DNA of 64,000 nt, from positions 3,844,001-3,908,000 of the forward strand of contig NZ_CP192600.1 of assembly GCF_050632395.1 (NCBI RefSeq), in the 5' to 3' direction. Made by a program: the position numbers and the translations under genes. Each line of letters opens with the position of its first letter. Position 1 is the stretch's first letter. The notes beneath the pieces were generated by a model. That model ran no database searches and was not told where the DNA came from. It saw nothing but the letters and a program-made list of their open reading frames with translations. This document shows positions 41,783 through 49,792 of the stretch, piece after piece. Origin of the DNA: JAUYQR01 sp050632395. GTDB taxonomy: Bacteria > Pseudomonadota > Alphaproteobacteria > Rhodobacterales > Rhodobacteraceae.

Positions 41783-42237
41783 TTCCGGTTTCCTTCCTTT
41801 TGGCCAGGCGTTCTAAGCCCGCCGTCTTTCGTTCCGATCCTGATCGTCTGAACCACCGTCTCGGGCACTGACCGCCGCAGGTCGATGTGCAGCAATCCGT
41901 GCTCCATCCCCGCCCCCGCGACCTCGACCCCGTCAGCCAGCACGAACGACCGCTGGAACGCACGCGCCGCGATGCCACGGTGCAGGAAGACCCGGTCCTC
42001 GCTGTCATCGGACTGCCGCCCGCGGATCACCAGCTGGCGGTCCTCCACCGTGATCGCAAGGTCTTCCTCGCGGAACCCGGCGACGGCCAGCGTGATGCGG
42101 TAAGCGTTGTCGGCGACAGCTTCGATGTTGAACGGCGGGTAGCCCTCGGCCCCCGATTTCGCGGTGCGCTCAACCAGCCGTTCCAGCTGTTCGAACCCCA
42201 GAAGGTAGGGATGCGCCCCAAAGCTCAGTTTCGTCAT
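41779..42237 (-). CDS. Small heat-shock protein, Hsp20/IbpA family
   Basis: This 152-residue chaperone has the alpha-crystallin domain from YPPFNIEAVADNAYRITLAV to VFLHRGIAARAFQRSFVLAD, with the A-G-(F) strand AGAGMEHGLLHIDLRR and a short variable tail. It binds unfolding proteins in large oligomers. AGGAC nine bases upstream supports the start at 42237. A sigma-32-like promoter 65 bases upstream and the DUF1150 partner downstream fit heat-shock control. Confidence 0.93.
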   Translation of the reverse strand: MTKLSFGAHPYLLGFEQLERLVERTAKSGAEGYPPFNIEAVADNAYRITLAVAGFREEDLAITVEDRQLVIRGRQSDDSEDRVFLHRGIAARAFQRSFVLADGVEVAGAGMEHGLLHIDLRRSVPETVVQTIRIGTKDGGLRTPGQKEGNRK

Positions 42238-42301
42238 TCGGACATGTCCTTCAAAAGCGACAGTTCGGTCGCGGCCTCGGGTACGAGCACCGCTTGGCCT
42301 C

Positions 42302-42331
42302 AATATGGGGGGCGCAAAACACCGCTGCAAG
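42302..42331 (-). promoter_or_regulatory. Sigma-32 (RpoH)-type promoter of hsp20-DUF1150
   Basis: On the minus strand CTTGCAG (42331-42325), a 14-base spacer, then CCCCATATT (42310-42302); the heat-shock consensus is CTTGAAA and CCCCATNT. Confidence 0.75.
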
Positions 42332-42395
42332 TGGCGACACCCGCACCTGCGCAGCGATTTTGCGCCAGATTCCTTCCCGCGCGGCCAACTTTCCC

Positions 42396-42401
42396 TATAT
42401 T
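42396..42401 (+). promoter_or_regulatory. -10 box upstream of the DUF465 gene
   Basis: TATATT stands 37 bases before the ATG; the -35 region 17 bases upstream (CTTCCC) is weak, so this is tentative. Confidence 0.35.
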
Positions 42402-42437
42402 GTCTACGACCTGACCTGACCGACTCGAGCCGATTCC

Positions 42438-42656
42438 ATGAATGCCTCCAGCGAACTCAACTTTGAAGAAATGCTCCGCATCCGGCTGGAAGTGATGCGG
42501 CGCGAGCATCGTGATCTGGATGATGCAATCAGCGCGCTGGAACAGTCCGCGCGCCCCGACCAGTTCACCCTGCGCCGCCTGAAAAAGCAGAAGCTGGGCC
42601 TCAAGGACCAGATCGTGAAGATCGAAGATCAGCTCATCCCGGACATCATCGCCTGA
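42438..42656 (+). CDS. DUF465 (YdcH-family) protein
   Basis: This 72-residue, almost wholly helical protein (IRLEVMRREHRDLDDAISAL, then FTLRRLKKQKLGLKDQIVKI) has the size and charge pattern of YdcH/DUF465. Function is unknown. It is divergent from hsp20 and lies 64 bases upstream of purE; the purE promoter overlaps its stop. Confidence 0.85.
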   Translation: MNASSELNFEEMLRIRLEVMRREHRDLDDAISALEQSARPDQFTLRRLKKQKLGLKDQIVKIEDQLIPDIIA

Positions 42657-42666
42657 ACCTGCCGCC

Positions 42667-42694
42667 TTGCCCAAAGCGCCCGCCATCGTATAAG
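42667..42694 (+). promoter_or_regulatory. Promoter of purEK
   Basis: TTGCCC (42667-42672), a 16-base spacer, then TATAAG (42689-42694), 26 bases before the purE ATG. Confidence 0.5.
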
Positions 42695-42720
42695 GCGAGG
42701 GCAGTTTCAGGGGGCTTGGC

Positions 42721-43197
42721 ATGGTTCAGGTTGGTATCATCATGGGCAGCCAGTCTGACTGGCCGACGATGAAGGACGCGGCGCTTATGCTCGACGAACT
42801 TGGCATCGCCTACGAGACCAAGATCGTCAGCGCCCACCGCACCCCTGACCGGCTGTGGGAGTATGGCAAGACCGCCGCCGCGCGTGGCCTCAAGGTCATC
42901 ATCGCGGGCGCTGGTGGTGCCGCGCATCTGCCGGGGATGATGGCGTCAAAGACCCGCATTCCGGTGGTTGGCGTCCCGGTGCAGACCAAAGCGCTGGCAG
43001 GTATCGATTCGCTCTATTCCATCCTTCAGATGCCCAAAGGCTACCCCGTCGCCACAATGGCCATCGGTGGCGCTGCCAACGCCGGGCTTATGGCCGCCGC
43101 GATCCTTGCAATCAGCGACCCAGCCCTTGCCGCACGTCTGGACGCCTGGCGCGACGCCCTCTCAGCCTCGATCCCCGACGAGCCCTCCGATGCTTGA
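42721..43197 (+). CDS. purE: 5-(carboxyamino)imidazole ribonucleotide mutase
   Basis: This 158-residue class I PurE converts N5-CAIR to CAIR in purine synthesis. GIIMGSQSDWPTMKDAALML, VSAHRTPDRLWEYGKTA and IAGAGGAAHLPGMMASKT are the family signatures. AGGGGG precedes the ATG. It overlaps purK by eight bases. Confidence 0.96.
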   Translation: MVQVGIIMGSQSDWPTMKDAALMLDELGIAYETKIVSAHRTPDRLWEYGKTAAARGLKVIIAGAGGAAHLPGMMASKTRIPVVGVPVQTKALAGIDSLYSILQMPKGYPVATMAIGGAANAGLMAAAILAISDPALAARLDAWRDALSASIPDEPSDA

Positions 43198-44254
43198 ACC
43201 CGGCGCAACCATCGGCATCCTCGGCGGCGGCCAGCTTGGCCGGATGCTGTCGGTCGCGGCCTCCCGCCTCGGCTTTCGCACCCACATCTATGAGCCCGGC
43301 GCCAACCCGCCAGCCGGTGACGTGGCGTACCACGTTACGACCGCCTCCTATGACGACCACGCGGCCCTCACCGCCTTCGCCGCGTCGGTCGACGTCATCA
43401 CCTACGAATTCGAAAACGTACCCACTGCTGCGCTTGATCTGCTGGAGGCGGCGAAACCGATCCGCCCGAACCGCCGCGCATTGGCGATCAGCCAGGAACG
43501 GCTGGCCGAAAAGGATTTCCTGACCGGCCTCGGCCTGACCTGCGCGCCCTATGCTGCCGTAACCACCGCTGCCGATCTTGACGCGGCGCTGGCGCAGATC
43601 GGCACCCCAGCGATCCTGAAAACCACCCGCCTCGGCTACGACGGCAAGGGCCAGGCTCGCATCATGGCCCCCGCCGATGCCCCCGCTGCGCTGGAAGCGA
43701 TGCTTGGCCAACCCGCCGTCCTCGAAGGCTTCATCGATTTCAGCCACGAAGTCTCGGTGATCGCCGCGCGTGGCCTCGACGGCTCGGTCGCCTGCTACGA
43801 CCCCGGCGAAAACGTCCACAGCGACGGCATCCTGCGCACCACCACGATCCCCGCCCGCCTTTCGCCAAGCCAGCGCACCGACGCGGTGCTTCTGGCTGCG
43901 CGCATCCTGAACGCGCTCGATTATGTCGGCGTCATGGGAGTGGAGCTCTTCGTCACGCCCAAGGGCCTGATCGTCAACGAAATTGCTCCCCGCGTCCACA
44001 ACTCCGGCCACTGGACGCAAGCGGGCTGCGCGGTGGACCAGTTCGAACAGCACATTCGCGCTGTCGTCGGCTGGCCGCTTGGTGACGGGTCGCGTTTTGC
44101 CGACGTGGTGATGGAAAACCTGATCGGCGACGATATCGCCCGCGTGCCCGCGCTCGCCCGCGAACGGAACGTCTCGATCCACCTTTACGGCAAAGGTGCC
44201 CCTCGCCCCGGCCGCAAGATGGGCCACGTCAACCGCATCATCCGCGGCATCTGA
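43190..44254 (+). CDS. purK: 5-(carboxyamino)imidazole ribonucleotide synthase
   Basis: This 354-residue ATP-grasp enzyme makes N5-CAIR from AIR, ATP and bicarbonate. GATIGILGGGQLGRMLSVAA opens the protein, ITYEFENVP and TTRLGYDGKGQARI are the substrate and ATP-grasp motifs, and NEIAPRVHNSGHWTQAGC is the metal site. The start at 43190 lies inside the purE end; the longer reading to 42968 is within purE. Confidence 0.96.
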   Translation: MLEPGATIGILGGGQLGRMLSVAASRLGFRTHIYEPGANPPAGDVAYHVTTASYDDHAALTAFAASVDVITYEFENVPTAALDLLEAAKPIRPNRRALAISQERLAEKDFLTGLGLTCAPYAAVTTAADLDAALAQIGTPAILKTTRLGYDGKGQARIMAPADAPAALEAMLGQPAVLEGFIDFSHEVSVIAARGLDGSVACYDPGENVHSDGILRTTTIPARLSPSQRTDAVLLAARILNALDYVGVMGVELFVTPKGLIVNEIAPRVHNSGHWTQAGCAVDQFEQHIRAVVGWPLGDGSRFADVVMENLIGDDIARVPALARERNVSIHLYGKGAPRPGRKMGHVNRIIRGI

Positions 44255-44324
44255 TCCGCGCCGAAGGGCTGGACGGCGGGCGCGTTGCCGCTTACCTCTC
44301 ATCCATCCGATCTAAGGGTTCCCG

Positions 44325-45281
44325 ATGCCTGACCTGCCGCCCCTGACCCTGTATCTCGCCGCCCCGCGCGGCTTTTGCGCAGGCGTCGACCGCGCCATCA
44401 AGATCGTCGAAATGGCGATCGAGAAATGGGGCGCCCCGGTCTATGTCCGGCACGAAATCGTGCACAACAAGTTCGTCGTCGATGCCCTGCGCGCCAAGGG
44501 TGCGGTGTTTGTCGAAGAGCTTGACGATTGCCCCCCCGATCGCCCGGTGATCTTTTCCGCCCACGGCGTGCCAAAATCCGTCCCCGCCGAGGCTGCCCGG
44601 CGCCAGATGATCGCGGTTGATGCCACCTGCCCCCTTGTGACCAAGGTCCACAACGAGGCCGCCCGCCACCACGAATCCGGCACCCAGATGATCTACATCG
44701 GCCACGAAGGCCACCCCGAGACGGTCGGCACGATGGGCCAGCTTCCGCCGGGCGAGGTGCTGCTGGTCGAAACCGTGGCCGACGTGGCCACCCTTGTCGT
44801 GCGCGACCCCGCAAAACTGGCCTTCATCACGCAGACTACTCTTTCCGTCGATGACACTGCCGAAATCGCCGCTGCGCTGAAGGCCCGTTTCCCCCTGATC
44901 CACGCCCCCGCGCATGAAGACATCTGCTACGCCACCACCAATCGGCAGGCCGCCGTCAAGGCCGTCGCGCCCCGCATCGACGCGCTTCTAGTGATCGGCG
45001 CGCCCAATTCCTCCAACTCCAAGCGTCTGGTCGAGGTGGGCAGTGCCGCCGGTTGCGCCTATTCCATGCTGATCCAGCGCGCCGCCGACATCGACTGGCG
45101 CGCCCTGCACGGTGCCCGCGCCATCGGCCTGACCGCAGGCGCGTCGGCCCCCGAACTTCTGGTAAACGAGGTGATCGACGCCTTCCGCGACCGCTTTGCC
45201 CTCACGGTCGAAATCGTCGAAACCGCCGTCGAGGATATCGAATTCAAGGTGCCCCGCATCCTGCGCGAGGCGGTCGCCTGA
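44325..45281 (+). CDS. ispH: 4-hydroxy-3-methylbut-2-enyl diphosphate reductase
   Basis: IspH makes IPP and DMAPP in the last step of the MEP isoprenoid pathway using a [4Fe-4S] cluster. Three cluster cysteines are visible in APRGFCAGVDRAI, DATCPLVTKVH and EDICYATTNRQ. GAPNSSNSKRLVEV is the substrate-binding stretch. At 318 residues the length is normal. TAAGGG lies before the ATG. Confidence 0.96.
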   Translation: MPDLPPLTLYLAAPRGFCAGVDRAIKIVEMAIEKWGAPVYVRHEIVHNKFVVDALRAKGAVFVEELDDCPPDRPVIFSAHGVPKSVPAEAARRQMIAVDATCPLVTKVHNEAARHHESGTQMIYIGHEGHPETVGTMGQLPPGEVLLVETVADVATLVVRDPAKLAFITQTTLSVDDTAEIAAALKARFPLIHAPAHEDICYATTNRQAAVKAVAPRIDALLVIGAPNSSNSKRLVEVGSAAGCAYSMLIQRAADIDWRALHGARAIGLTAGASAPELLVNEVIDAFRDRFALTVEIVETAVEDIEFKVPRILREAVA

Positions 45282-45449
45282 CCATGTCGGGGGATTTGCG
45301 GATCGGCGCCGAATGACCGGCCACGTCACCATGCCCCTTCGCAAACCCTCCCAGTCAAGCGGCGCGGCTTGCCTTGCCGTCCCGATATTGCCAAGACCGA
45401 CGCCACGCGCGCCAAACGCCCTACCGTGCTTTTCACCCGAGTTGACCCC
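45282..45449. other. 168-base gap, no feature seen
   Basis: One plus-strand frame stays open from 45369, but it lacks a ribosome site before the ATG at 45450. No promoter or hairpin stands out. Confidence 0.4.
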
Positions 45450-45902
45450 ATGACTTCGATCCCCCGCGCGCCCCTGACCCTTGGCCTTCTTGGCCTGTTG
45501 CCGTTCCTTTGGTCGGCAGCCAGCCACCTGTCGCCTGCACTTGCCGGCTGGGCGCTGGGCTATGTCACCCCGATGTTCGTAGGCTCCTATGTCGGCCTCT
45601 CCTACGGCACGATCATCCTCTCGTTCATGTCCGGCGTCCTGTGGGGTTTTGCCGCCAAGGCAGAAGGGCCGCCCGCCGCAACCGGTTACGTCCTGTCTGT
45701 GATCCCCGCCCTCTGGGCCTTCTTCATGGTCACCGATTCCTCGCAGACCTCGCTTATCTTCCTTGCCGCCGGGTTTGCCGGCCTCCTCCTCCTCGACGCC
45801 TCCTTTGCTGCCCAAGGCCTTGCGCCCACATGGTGGATGCGCCTTCGCATCCTCCTCACCGCCATCGTCCTCGCCTGCCTCGCCACCCTGATCCTGACCT
45901 GA
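45450..45902 (+). CDS. DUF3429-family membrane protein
   Basis: This 150-residue protein has four to five hydrophobic segments (APLTLGLLGLLPFLWSAASH, ILSFMSGVLWGFAAKAEG, YVLSVIPALWAFFMV, RLRILLTAIVLACLATLIL). SFMSGVLWG and the order match DUF3429, an uncharacterised inner-membrane family. The upstream ribosome site is weak and an earlier in-frame ATG at 45369 exists. It is 11 bases before rnhA. Confidence 0.8.
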   Translation: MTSIPRAPLTLGLLGLLPFLWSAASHLSPALAGWALGYVTPMFVGSYVGLSYGTIILSFMSGVLWGFAAKAEGPPAATGYVLSVIPALWAFFMVTDSSQTSLIFLAAGFAGLLLLDASFAAQGLAPTWWMRLRILLTAIVLACLATLILT

Positions 45903-45913
45903 CCGGAGCCTGA

Positions 45914-46378
45914 ATGCCTGACCTTTTCGCCTATACCGACGGCGCCTGTTCCGGCAATCCCGGCCCCGGCGGCTGGGGTGTCCTCATGCTGGCGCGTGAC
46001 GGTGGCGTGACCGTCAAGGAACGCGAACTGTCCGGCGGCGAGGGGCTGACCACCAACAACCGGATGGAGTTGATGGCCGCGATTTCCGCGCTCGAGGCTT
46101 TGGCGAAGCCCTCCACCATCACCATCGTCACCGACAGCGCCTATGTGAAGAACGGCATCACCGAATGGCTGGCGGGCTGGAAGCGCAAGGGCTGGCGCAC
46201 TGCTGGCGGCGCGCCGGTCAAGAATGTCGAGCTTTGGCAACGGCTTGAGGCGGCTCAGGCCCGCCATTCCGTCACCTGGCGCTGGATCAAGGGCCACGCC
46301 GGCCATGCTGAAAACGAACGCGCCGATGCGCTCGCCCGCGCCGGGATGGCGCCGTTCAAATCCGGCGTAGGCGCGTGA
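45914..46378 (+). CDS. rnhA: Ribonuclease HI
   Basis: This 154-residue enzyme degrades RNA in RNA-DNA hybrids. The four acidic catalytic residues are visible: Asp in FAYTDGACSGNPGPGGWG, Glu in NNRMELMAAISAL, Asp in IVTDSAYVKNG, and Asp in NERADALAR. The basic handle WLAGWKRKGWRTAGGAPVKN is present. GGAG precedes the ATG. It overlaps the next gene by GTGA. Confidence 0.96.
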   Translation: MPDLFAYTDGACSGNPGPGGWGVLMLARDGGVTVKERELSGGEGLTTNNRMELMAAISALEALAKPSTITIVTDSAYVKNGITEWLAGWKRKGWRTAGGAPVKNVELWQRLEAAQARHSVTWRWIKGHAGHAENERADALARAGMAPFKSGVGA

Positions 46379-47010
46379 CGCTGCTCCACTTCCTTGATTA
46401 CGCTGCCGTCGCGGTCTTTGCCGTGACCGGCGCTCTGGCGGCGTCCCGCTCTCAGCTTGATGTCGTAGGCTTCATCTTCATCGCCTGCCTCACCGCGGTT
46501 GGCGGCGGCACCATTCGTGACACGATCCTCGACCGCGATGTGTTCTGGGTCGCCGATCCAGTGAACCTCGCCGTTGCCAGCACCGTCGCGATTCTGGTGT
46601 TCTTGTCGGCACATCTTCTGGAAAGCCGCTACCGCGCGCTTTTGTGGATCGACGCATTGGCGCTTTCAGCCGCCGTGCCTGCGGGCGTGGCGGTTGCGCT
46701 CGCCGATGGACAGGGCTGGCCGATTGTCATCGTTATGGGCATGATCACCGGCTGCATGGGTGGATTGTTGCGCGATGTGGTCTGCAACGAGGTGCCGCTG
46801 GTCCTGAAACAGGGCGAGCTTTACGTGACCTGCGCCTTTGCCGGTGCCATCGCCGCCGTGGTGGCCGGTCTGGCGGGGGTGGAACCCGGCATCAGCCTTG
46901 GCCTCTGTGCGCTGACCGTGCTGATCCTGCGCGCAGGCAGTCTCGCGTTCGGCTGGCGGTTGCCCGTCTACCGGTCAGAGCCGCCAAAACCGGGCTCTCC
47001 GAAACGCTGA
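46375..47010 (+). CDS. TRIC-type cation channel family protein (YadS/UPF0126)
   Basis: This 211-residue protein has seven hydrophobic segments in two repeats, each with a glycine-rich bend: FIACLTAVGGGTIRDTILDR and MGMITGCMGGLLRDVVCNEV. These are the signatures of the trimeric intracellular cation channel fold. Start is GTG, overlapping the rnhA stop. Ion preference is not predictable. Confidence 0.9.
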   Translation: MTLLHFLDYAAVAVFAVTGALAASRSQLDVVGFIFIACLTAVGGGTIRDTILDRDVFWVADPVNLAVASTVAILVFLSAHLLESRYRALLWIDALALSAAVPAGVAVALADGQGWPIVIVMGMITGCMGGLLRDVVCNEVPLVLKQGELYVTCAFAGAIAAVVAGLAGVEPGISLGLCALTVLILRAGSLAFGWRLPVYRSEPPKPGSPKR

Positions 47011-47059
47011 CCGCAGGTTCAGGCTTGTTTCAAACCGAACAGTCGTTCACCATGCCCGA

Positions 47060-47554
47060 ATGCCACGCACAAAACTCATCCCCGACGATACGGTCTTCAC
47101 CACGCTGACCGCGCTTCTTGCCCAAGGCGGCGAAAAGGCGGTGTCCTTTGCAACCGTCGCCAAAGCCACCGGGCTTGCCGCCCCCACCCTTGTCCAACGG
47201 TTCAAGACAAGGGACGGCATGGTTAAGGCGGCCCGGATTGCGGCTTGGCAACGGGCCGAGGCTGCCGCTCTCGCAGCCATCAACGCAACCGCCGACAAGG
47301 GGCCGCAGGGCTTGCTGAAGGCGCTGGAGGCTACCTCGCCGCCGCGCCCCGATGCCGCCGACGCAGACCTCATGCGCTGCGCTGTGCGCTGGCGCGCAAC
47401 CGTGGAATCCGCCCTGGCGCTGCGGTTCGGCGGCGGCGAAAAGGGCCGCGAGGCGGCAACTCTTCTCTTCGCCGCATGGCAGGGTCAGCTTGCCTGGCAA
47501 CCGGCTGGTGGCAAGGGTTTCCGGCTCAAGGATGCCGTGCGCCGTCTTACTTGA
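47060..47554 (+). CDS. TetR-like transcriptional regulator
   Basis: This 164-residue protein has an N-terminal helix-turn-helix of TetR type (VSFATVAKATGLAAPTLVQR followed by FKTRDGMVKAARIAAWQRAE) and a helical remainder. It is shorter than usual for TetR. Its last codons (RRLT, then TGA) lie in the first copy of a 24-base tandem duplication whose second copy is the end of the convergent gene, so the C-terminus may be altered. No operator is evident. Confidence 0.75.
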   Translation: MPRTKLIPDDTVFTTLTALLAQGGEKAVSFATVAKATGLAAPTLVQRFKTRDGMVKAARIAAWQRAEAAALAAINATADKGPQGLLKALEATSPPRPDAADADLMRCAVRWRATVESALALRFGGGEKGREAATLLFAAWQGQLAWQPAGGKGFRLKDAVRRLT

Positions 47555-47580
47555 CGCCCGCCTTACCGTCTTACTTGACG
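47542..47580. repeat. Partial tandem duplication at a convergent junction
   Basis: CCGTCTTACTTGACG occurs at 47542-47556 and again at 47566-47580, a 24-base period. The first copy forms the end of the TetR-like gene and the second the end of the GlsB/YeaQ gene on the other strand. Confidence 0.85.
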
Positions 47581-47804
47581 TAGGTCTTCCACAGCCAGAT
47601 CAGCAGCATCGCCCCCAGAAGCGCGCCGATGAACCCTGCCGCCCAGCCGGTCAGCATGATCAGCGCGCGCAGCACAAAGCCCCCGATCAGCGCACCGAAC
47701 ACGCCAATCGCCACCGTCGTCGGCACGTCCGTTTCCATCTTCATGATCCGCGTCGCCAGAAACCCGGCGGCGGCTCCAATTATCATCAGGGCTATGATCG
47801 GCAT
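47571..47804 (-). CDS. GlsB/YeaQ/YmgE-family stress membrane protein
   Basis: This 77-residue protein has three hydrophobic segments and the glycine-rich pattern IIGAAAGFLATRIMKMETDV, then GVFGALIGGFVLRALIML and GFIGALLGAMLLIWLWK. Length and order match the YeaQ/YmgE (Transgly_assoc) family, often stress induced. Function unknown. Confidence 0.88.
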   Translation of the reverse strand: MPIIALMIIGAAAGFLATRIMKMETDVPTTVAIGVFGALIGGFVLRALIMLTGWAAGFIGALLGAMLLIWLWKTYVK

Positions 47805-47864
47805 GGGCAGTCCCTCCCGTTGCCTGCTTCATATGGGGCGTTCACACCGGCTTGTGAATGGCAC

Positions 47865-48758
47865 TCAGGAAAGATGCGGCGGCAGGGCGAAACCGCGCAG
47901 AAATTCGTCCGGCCCCATCGCCCGCTTCCCCTCGCGCTGGGCCAGCGTGATCTCCACCGCGCCTGACCCGCAGGCAATCACCAGCCCCCCCAGCACCTGC
48001 CCCGGCGCGCCACTTGCCTCAGCCAGCCGCGACCGTAACAGCTTCACCCGTTCGCCCGCCACCTCGCACCACGCGCCCGGAAACGGCGACAGGCCGCGGA
48101 TCAGCCGGTCCACCTCCACCGCCGGCCTTGCCCAGTTTACCCGCGCCTCGGCCTTGTCGATCTTGGCCGCATAGGTCACGCCCTCGGCCGGTTGCGGCAC
48201 CGCTGGCAGCGGCAACCGCTCCAGCGCCTCGACGATCAGCCGCGCGCCCATCGCGCTCAGCCTGTCGTGCAGGTCGGCGGTGGTCTCCTCCGGCCCGATC
48301 GGTGTAGCCTCGCGCAAGAGCACCGGCCCCGTATCCAGCCCCGCTTCCATCTGCATGATGCAGACACCGGTCTCGGTATCCCCCGCCATGATCGCCCGGT
48401 GGATCGGCGCCGCCCCCCGCCACCGCGGCAACAGCGAGGCGTGGATGTTCAGGCAGCCAAGCCGCGGCGCATCCAGCACCGCCTGCGGCAGGATCAGCCC
48501 GTACGCCACCACAACCGCCACGTCTGGCTGCAGCGCAGCGAAGTCTTGCTGCGCCGTTTCGCTGCGCAGCGAAACCGGATACCTCACCGGCAAACCCAGC
48601 ACCTCGGCACGGGCTTGAACCGGACTAGGACGGTCGGCTTTGCCACGCCCTGCCGGCCGTGGCGGTTGGCAATATACTGCCACGATTTCATGCACTTGAT
48701 GCAGCGCATCCAGCACCGGAACCGAAAACTCCGGCGTTCCCATGAAAACTATTTTCAT
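47865..48758 (-). CDS. fmt: Methionyl-tRNA formyltransferase
   Basis: This 297-residue enzyme formylates initiator Met-tRNA. KIVFMGTPEFSVPVLDALHQ opens the formyltransferase domain, the catalytic Asn and His are in CLNIHASLLPRWRGAAPIHR, and the Asp is in MEAGLDTGPVLLRE. The C-terminal OB-like domain follows. The start overlaps the preceding deformylase stop by four bases, giving a def2-def1-fmt operon. Confidence 0.96.
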   Translation of the reverse strand: MKIVFMGTPEFSVPVLDALHQVHEIVAVYCQPPRPAGRGKADRPSPVQARAEVLGLPVRYPVSLRSETAQQDFAALQPDVAVVVAYGLILPQAVLDAPRLGCLNIHASLLPRWRGAAPIHRAIMAGDTETGVCIMQMEAGLDTGPVLLREATPIGPEETTADLHDRLSAMGARLIVEALERLPLPAVPQPAEGVTYAAKIDKAEARVNWARPAVEVDRLIRGLSPFPGAWCEVAGERVKLLRSRLAEASGAPGQVLGGLVIACGSGAVEITLAQREGKRAMGPDEFLRGFALPPHLS

Positions 48759-49252
48759 TTTACCCGCCGCAGCTTTTCAGACCGCGCAATCAGCATCGTC
48801 CGCTTCAGGGGTGAGAGGTGGTCAAAATACATCTTGCCCGCCAGATGGTCGATCTGATGCTGCACCGACGTGGCCCACAGGTTGACGAAATCCCGCTCTT
48901 CGATCACGCCCTGATCGTTCAGGAACCGCACCGTCACCGCCCGCGGCCGCTTCACCACCGCCGACACATAAGGCAGGTTCGGGCTCGCCTCCTCATGCTC
49001 GCGCAACTGCACGCTGGCGTGCAGCACCTCGGGGTTGGCCATCCGCACTGCCTGCCCCCGCGTGTCGGAACAATCCACCACCGCCAGCCGCAAAGGCACC
49101 CCGATCTGCACTGCCGCGAGCCCGTATCCCGGCATCGCATCCATCACCTCGATCATGTCGGCCCAGTGCTGGCGCACGTCGTCGGTGATAGCCACGACAT
49201 CCGCCGCCGGCGTGCGCAAAACCGGGTGCGGCCAAGGTAGGCACGTCTTCAT
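48755..49252 (-). CDS. Peptide deformylase-like protein, predicted inactive
   Basis: This 165-residue protein has the deformylase fold: motif 1 GYGLAAVQIG (42-51) is kept. Motif 2, normally EGCLS with the metal-binding Cys, reads EASPNLP, placing Ser90 at the Cys position. Motif 3, normally HExDH, reads HQIDH (132-136), so the catalytic Glu is Gln133. Without the Cys ligand and the general base it is unlikely to deformylate. It sits between an intact deformylase and fmt with four-base overlaps on both sides. The same variant motif occurs widely in Rhodobacterales as I recall, so a retained non-catalytic role is likely. Confidence 0.85.
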   Translation of the reverse strand: MKTCLPWPHPVLRTPAADVVAITDDVRQHWADMIEVMDAMPGYGLAAVQIGVPLRLAVVDCSDTRGQAVRMANPEVLHASVQLREHEEASPNLPYVSAVVKRPRAVTVRFLNDQGVIEERDFVNLWATSVQHQIDHLAGKMYFDHLSPLKRTMLIARSEKLRRVK

Positions 49253-49731
49253 GCCAACACCTTCGTCCGGTCTTCCGCGCTCAACCGGTCCAACGTCACG
49301 ATCCCGTCCAGATGGTCCAGCTCGTGCTGGGCGCAGATCGCGGCAAAACCGTCCAGCACCGCCTCAACCCGATCACCCGAAAGGTCTGTCCATACAAGCC
49401 GTATAGACGCTGCCCGCTCCACGTCTGCCAGCACGCCGGGTATCGACAGGCACCCCTCCGGCCCCACGACGCGCGTCTCGGCCTGCCAGACCACCTCCGG
49501 GTCGATCAACACCATCGGCGTGCGCGGACCATCCTTCCACGTCACGTCCATCACAAAAATCCGCTGCAGAATACCAACTTGCGGCGCAGCAAGCCCGCGG
49601 CCGGGCGCTGCATACATCGTTTCCAGCATATCGGCCGCCAAGGCCCGCACCGCTGGCGTGACCGCACCCACCGGCGCGCAAGGCGTTGCCAGACGCGGGT
49701 CAGGCCATTGAACAATCGAAAGCAGCGGCAT
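49249..49731 (-). CDS. def: Peptide deformylase
   Basis: This 160-residue metalloenzyme removes the N-formyl group from nascent proteins. All three motifs are intact: GRGLAAPQVG (44-53), EGCLSIPG (92-99, metal ligand Cys94) and QHELDHLDG (135-143, ligands His136 and His140, catalytic Glu137). The start MPLLSIVQWPDPRL is at 49731; the longer reading to 49779 lacks homology. It overlaps the deformylase-like gene by four bases. Confidence 0.95.
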   Translation of the reverse strand: MPLLSIVQWPDPRLATPCAPVGAVTPAVRALAADMLETMYAAPGRGLAAPQVGILQRIFVMDVTWKDGPRTPMVLIDPEVVWQAETRVVGPEGCLSIPGVLADVERAASIRLVWTDLSGDRVEAVLDGFAAICAQHELDHLDGIVTLDRLSAEDRTKVLA

Positions 49732-49792
49732 CGTCGTGACCTCCGTGGAACGTCCGTTCCATAGCGTCAAGCTCGGCACAAGTCACCCGATC

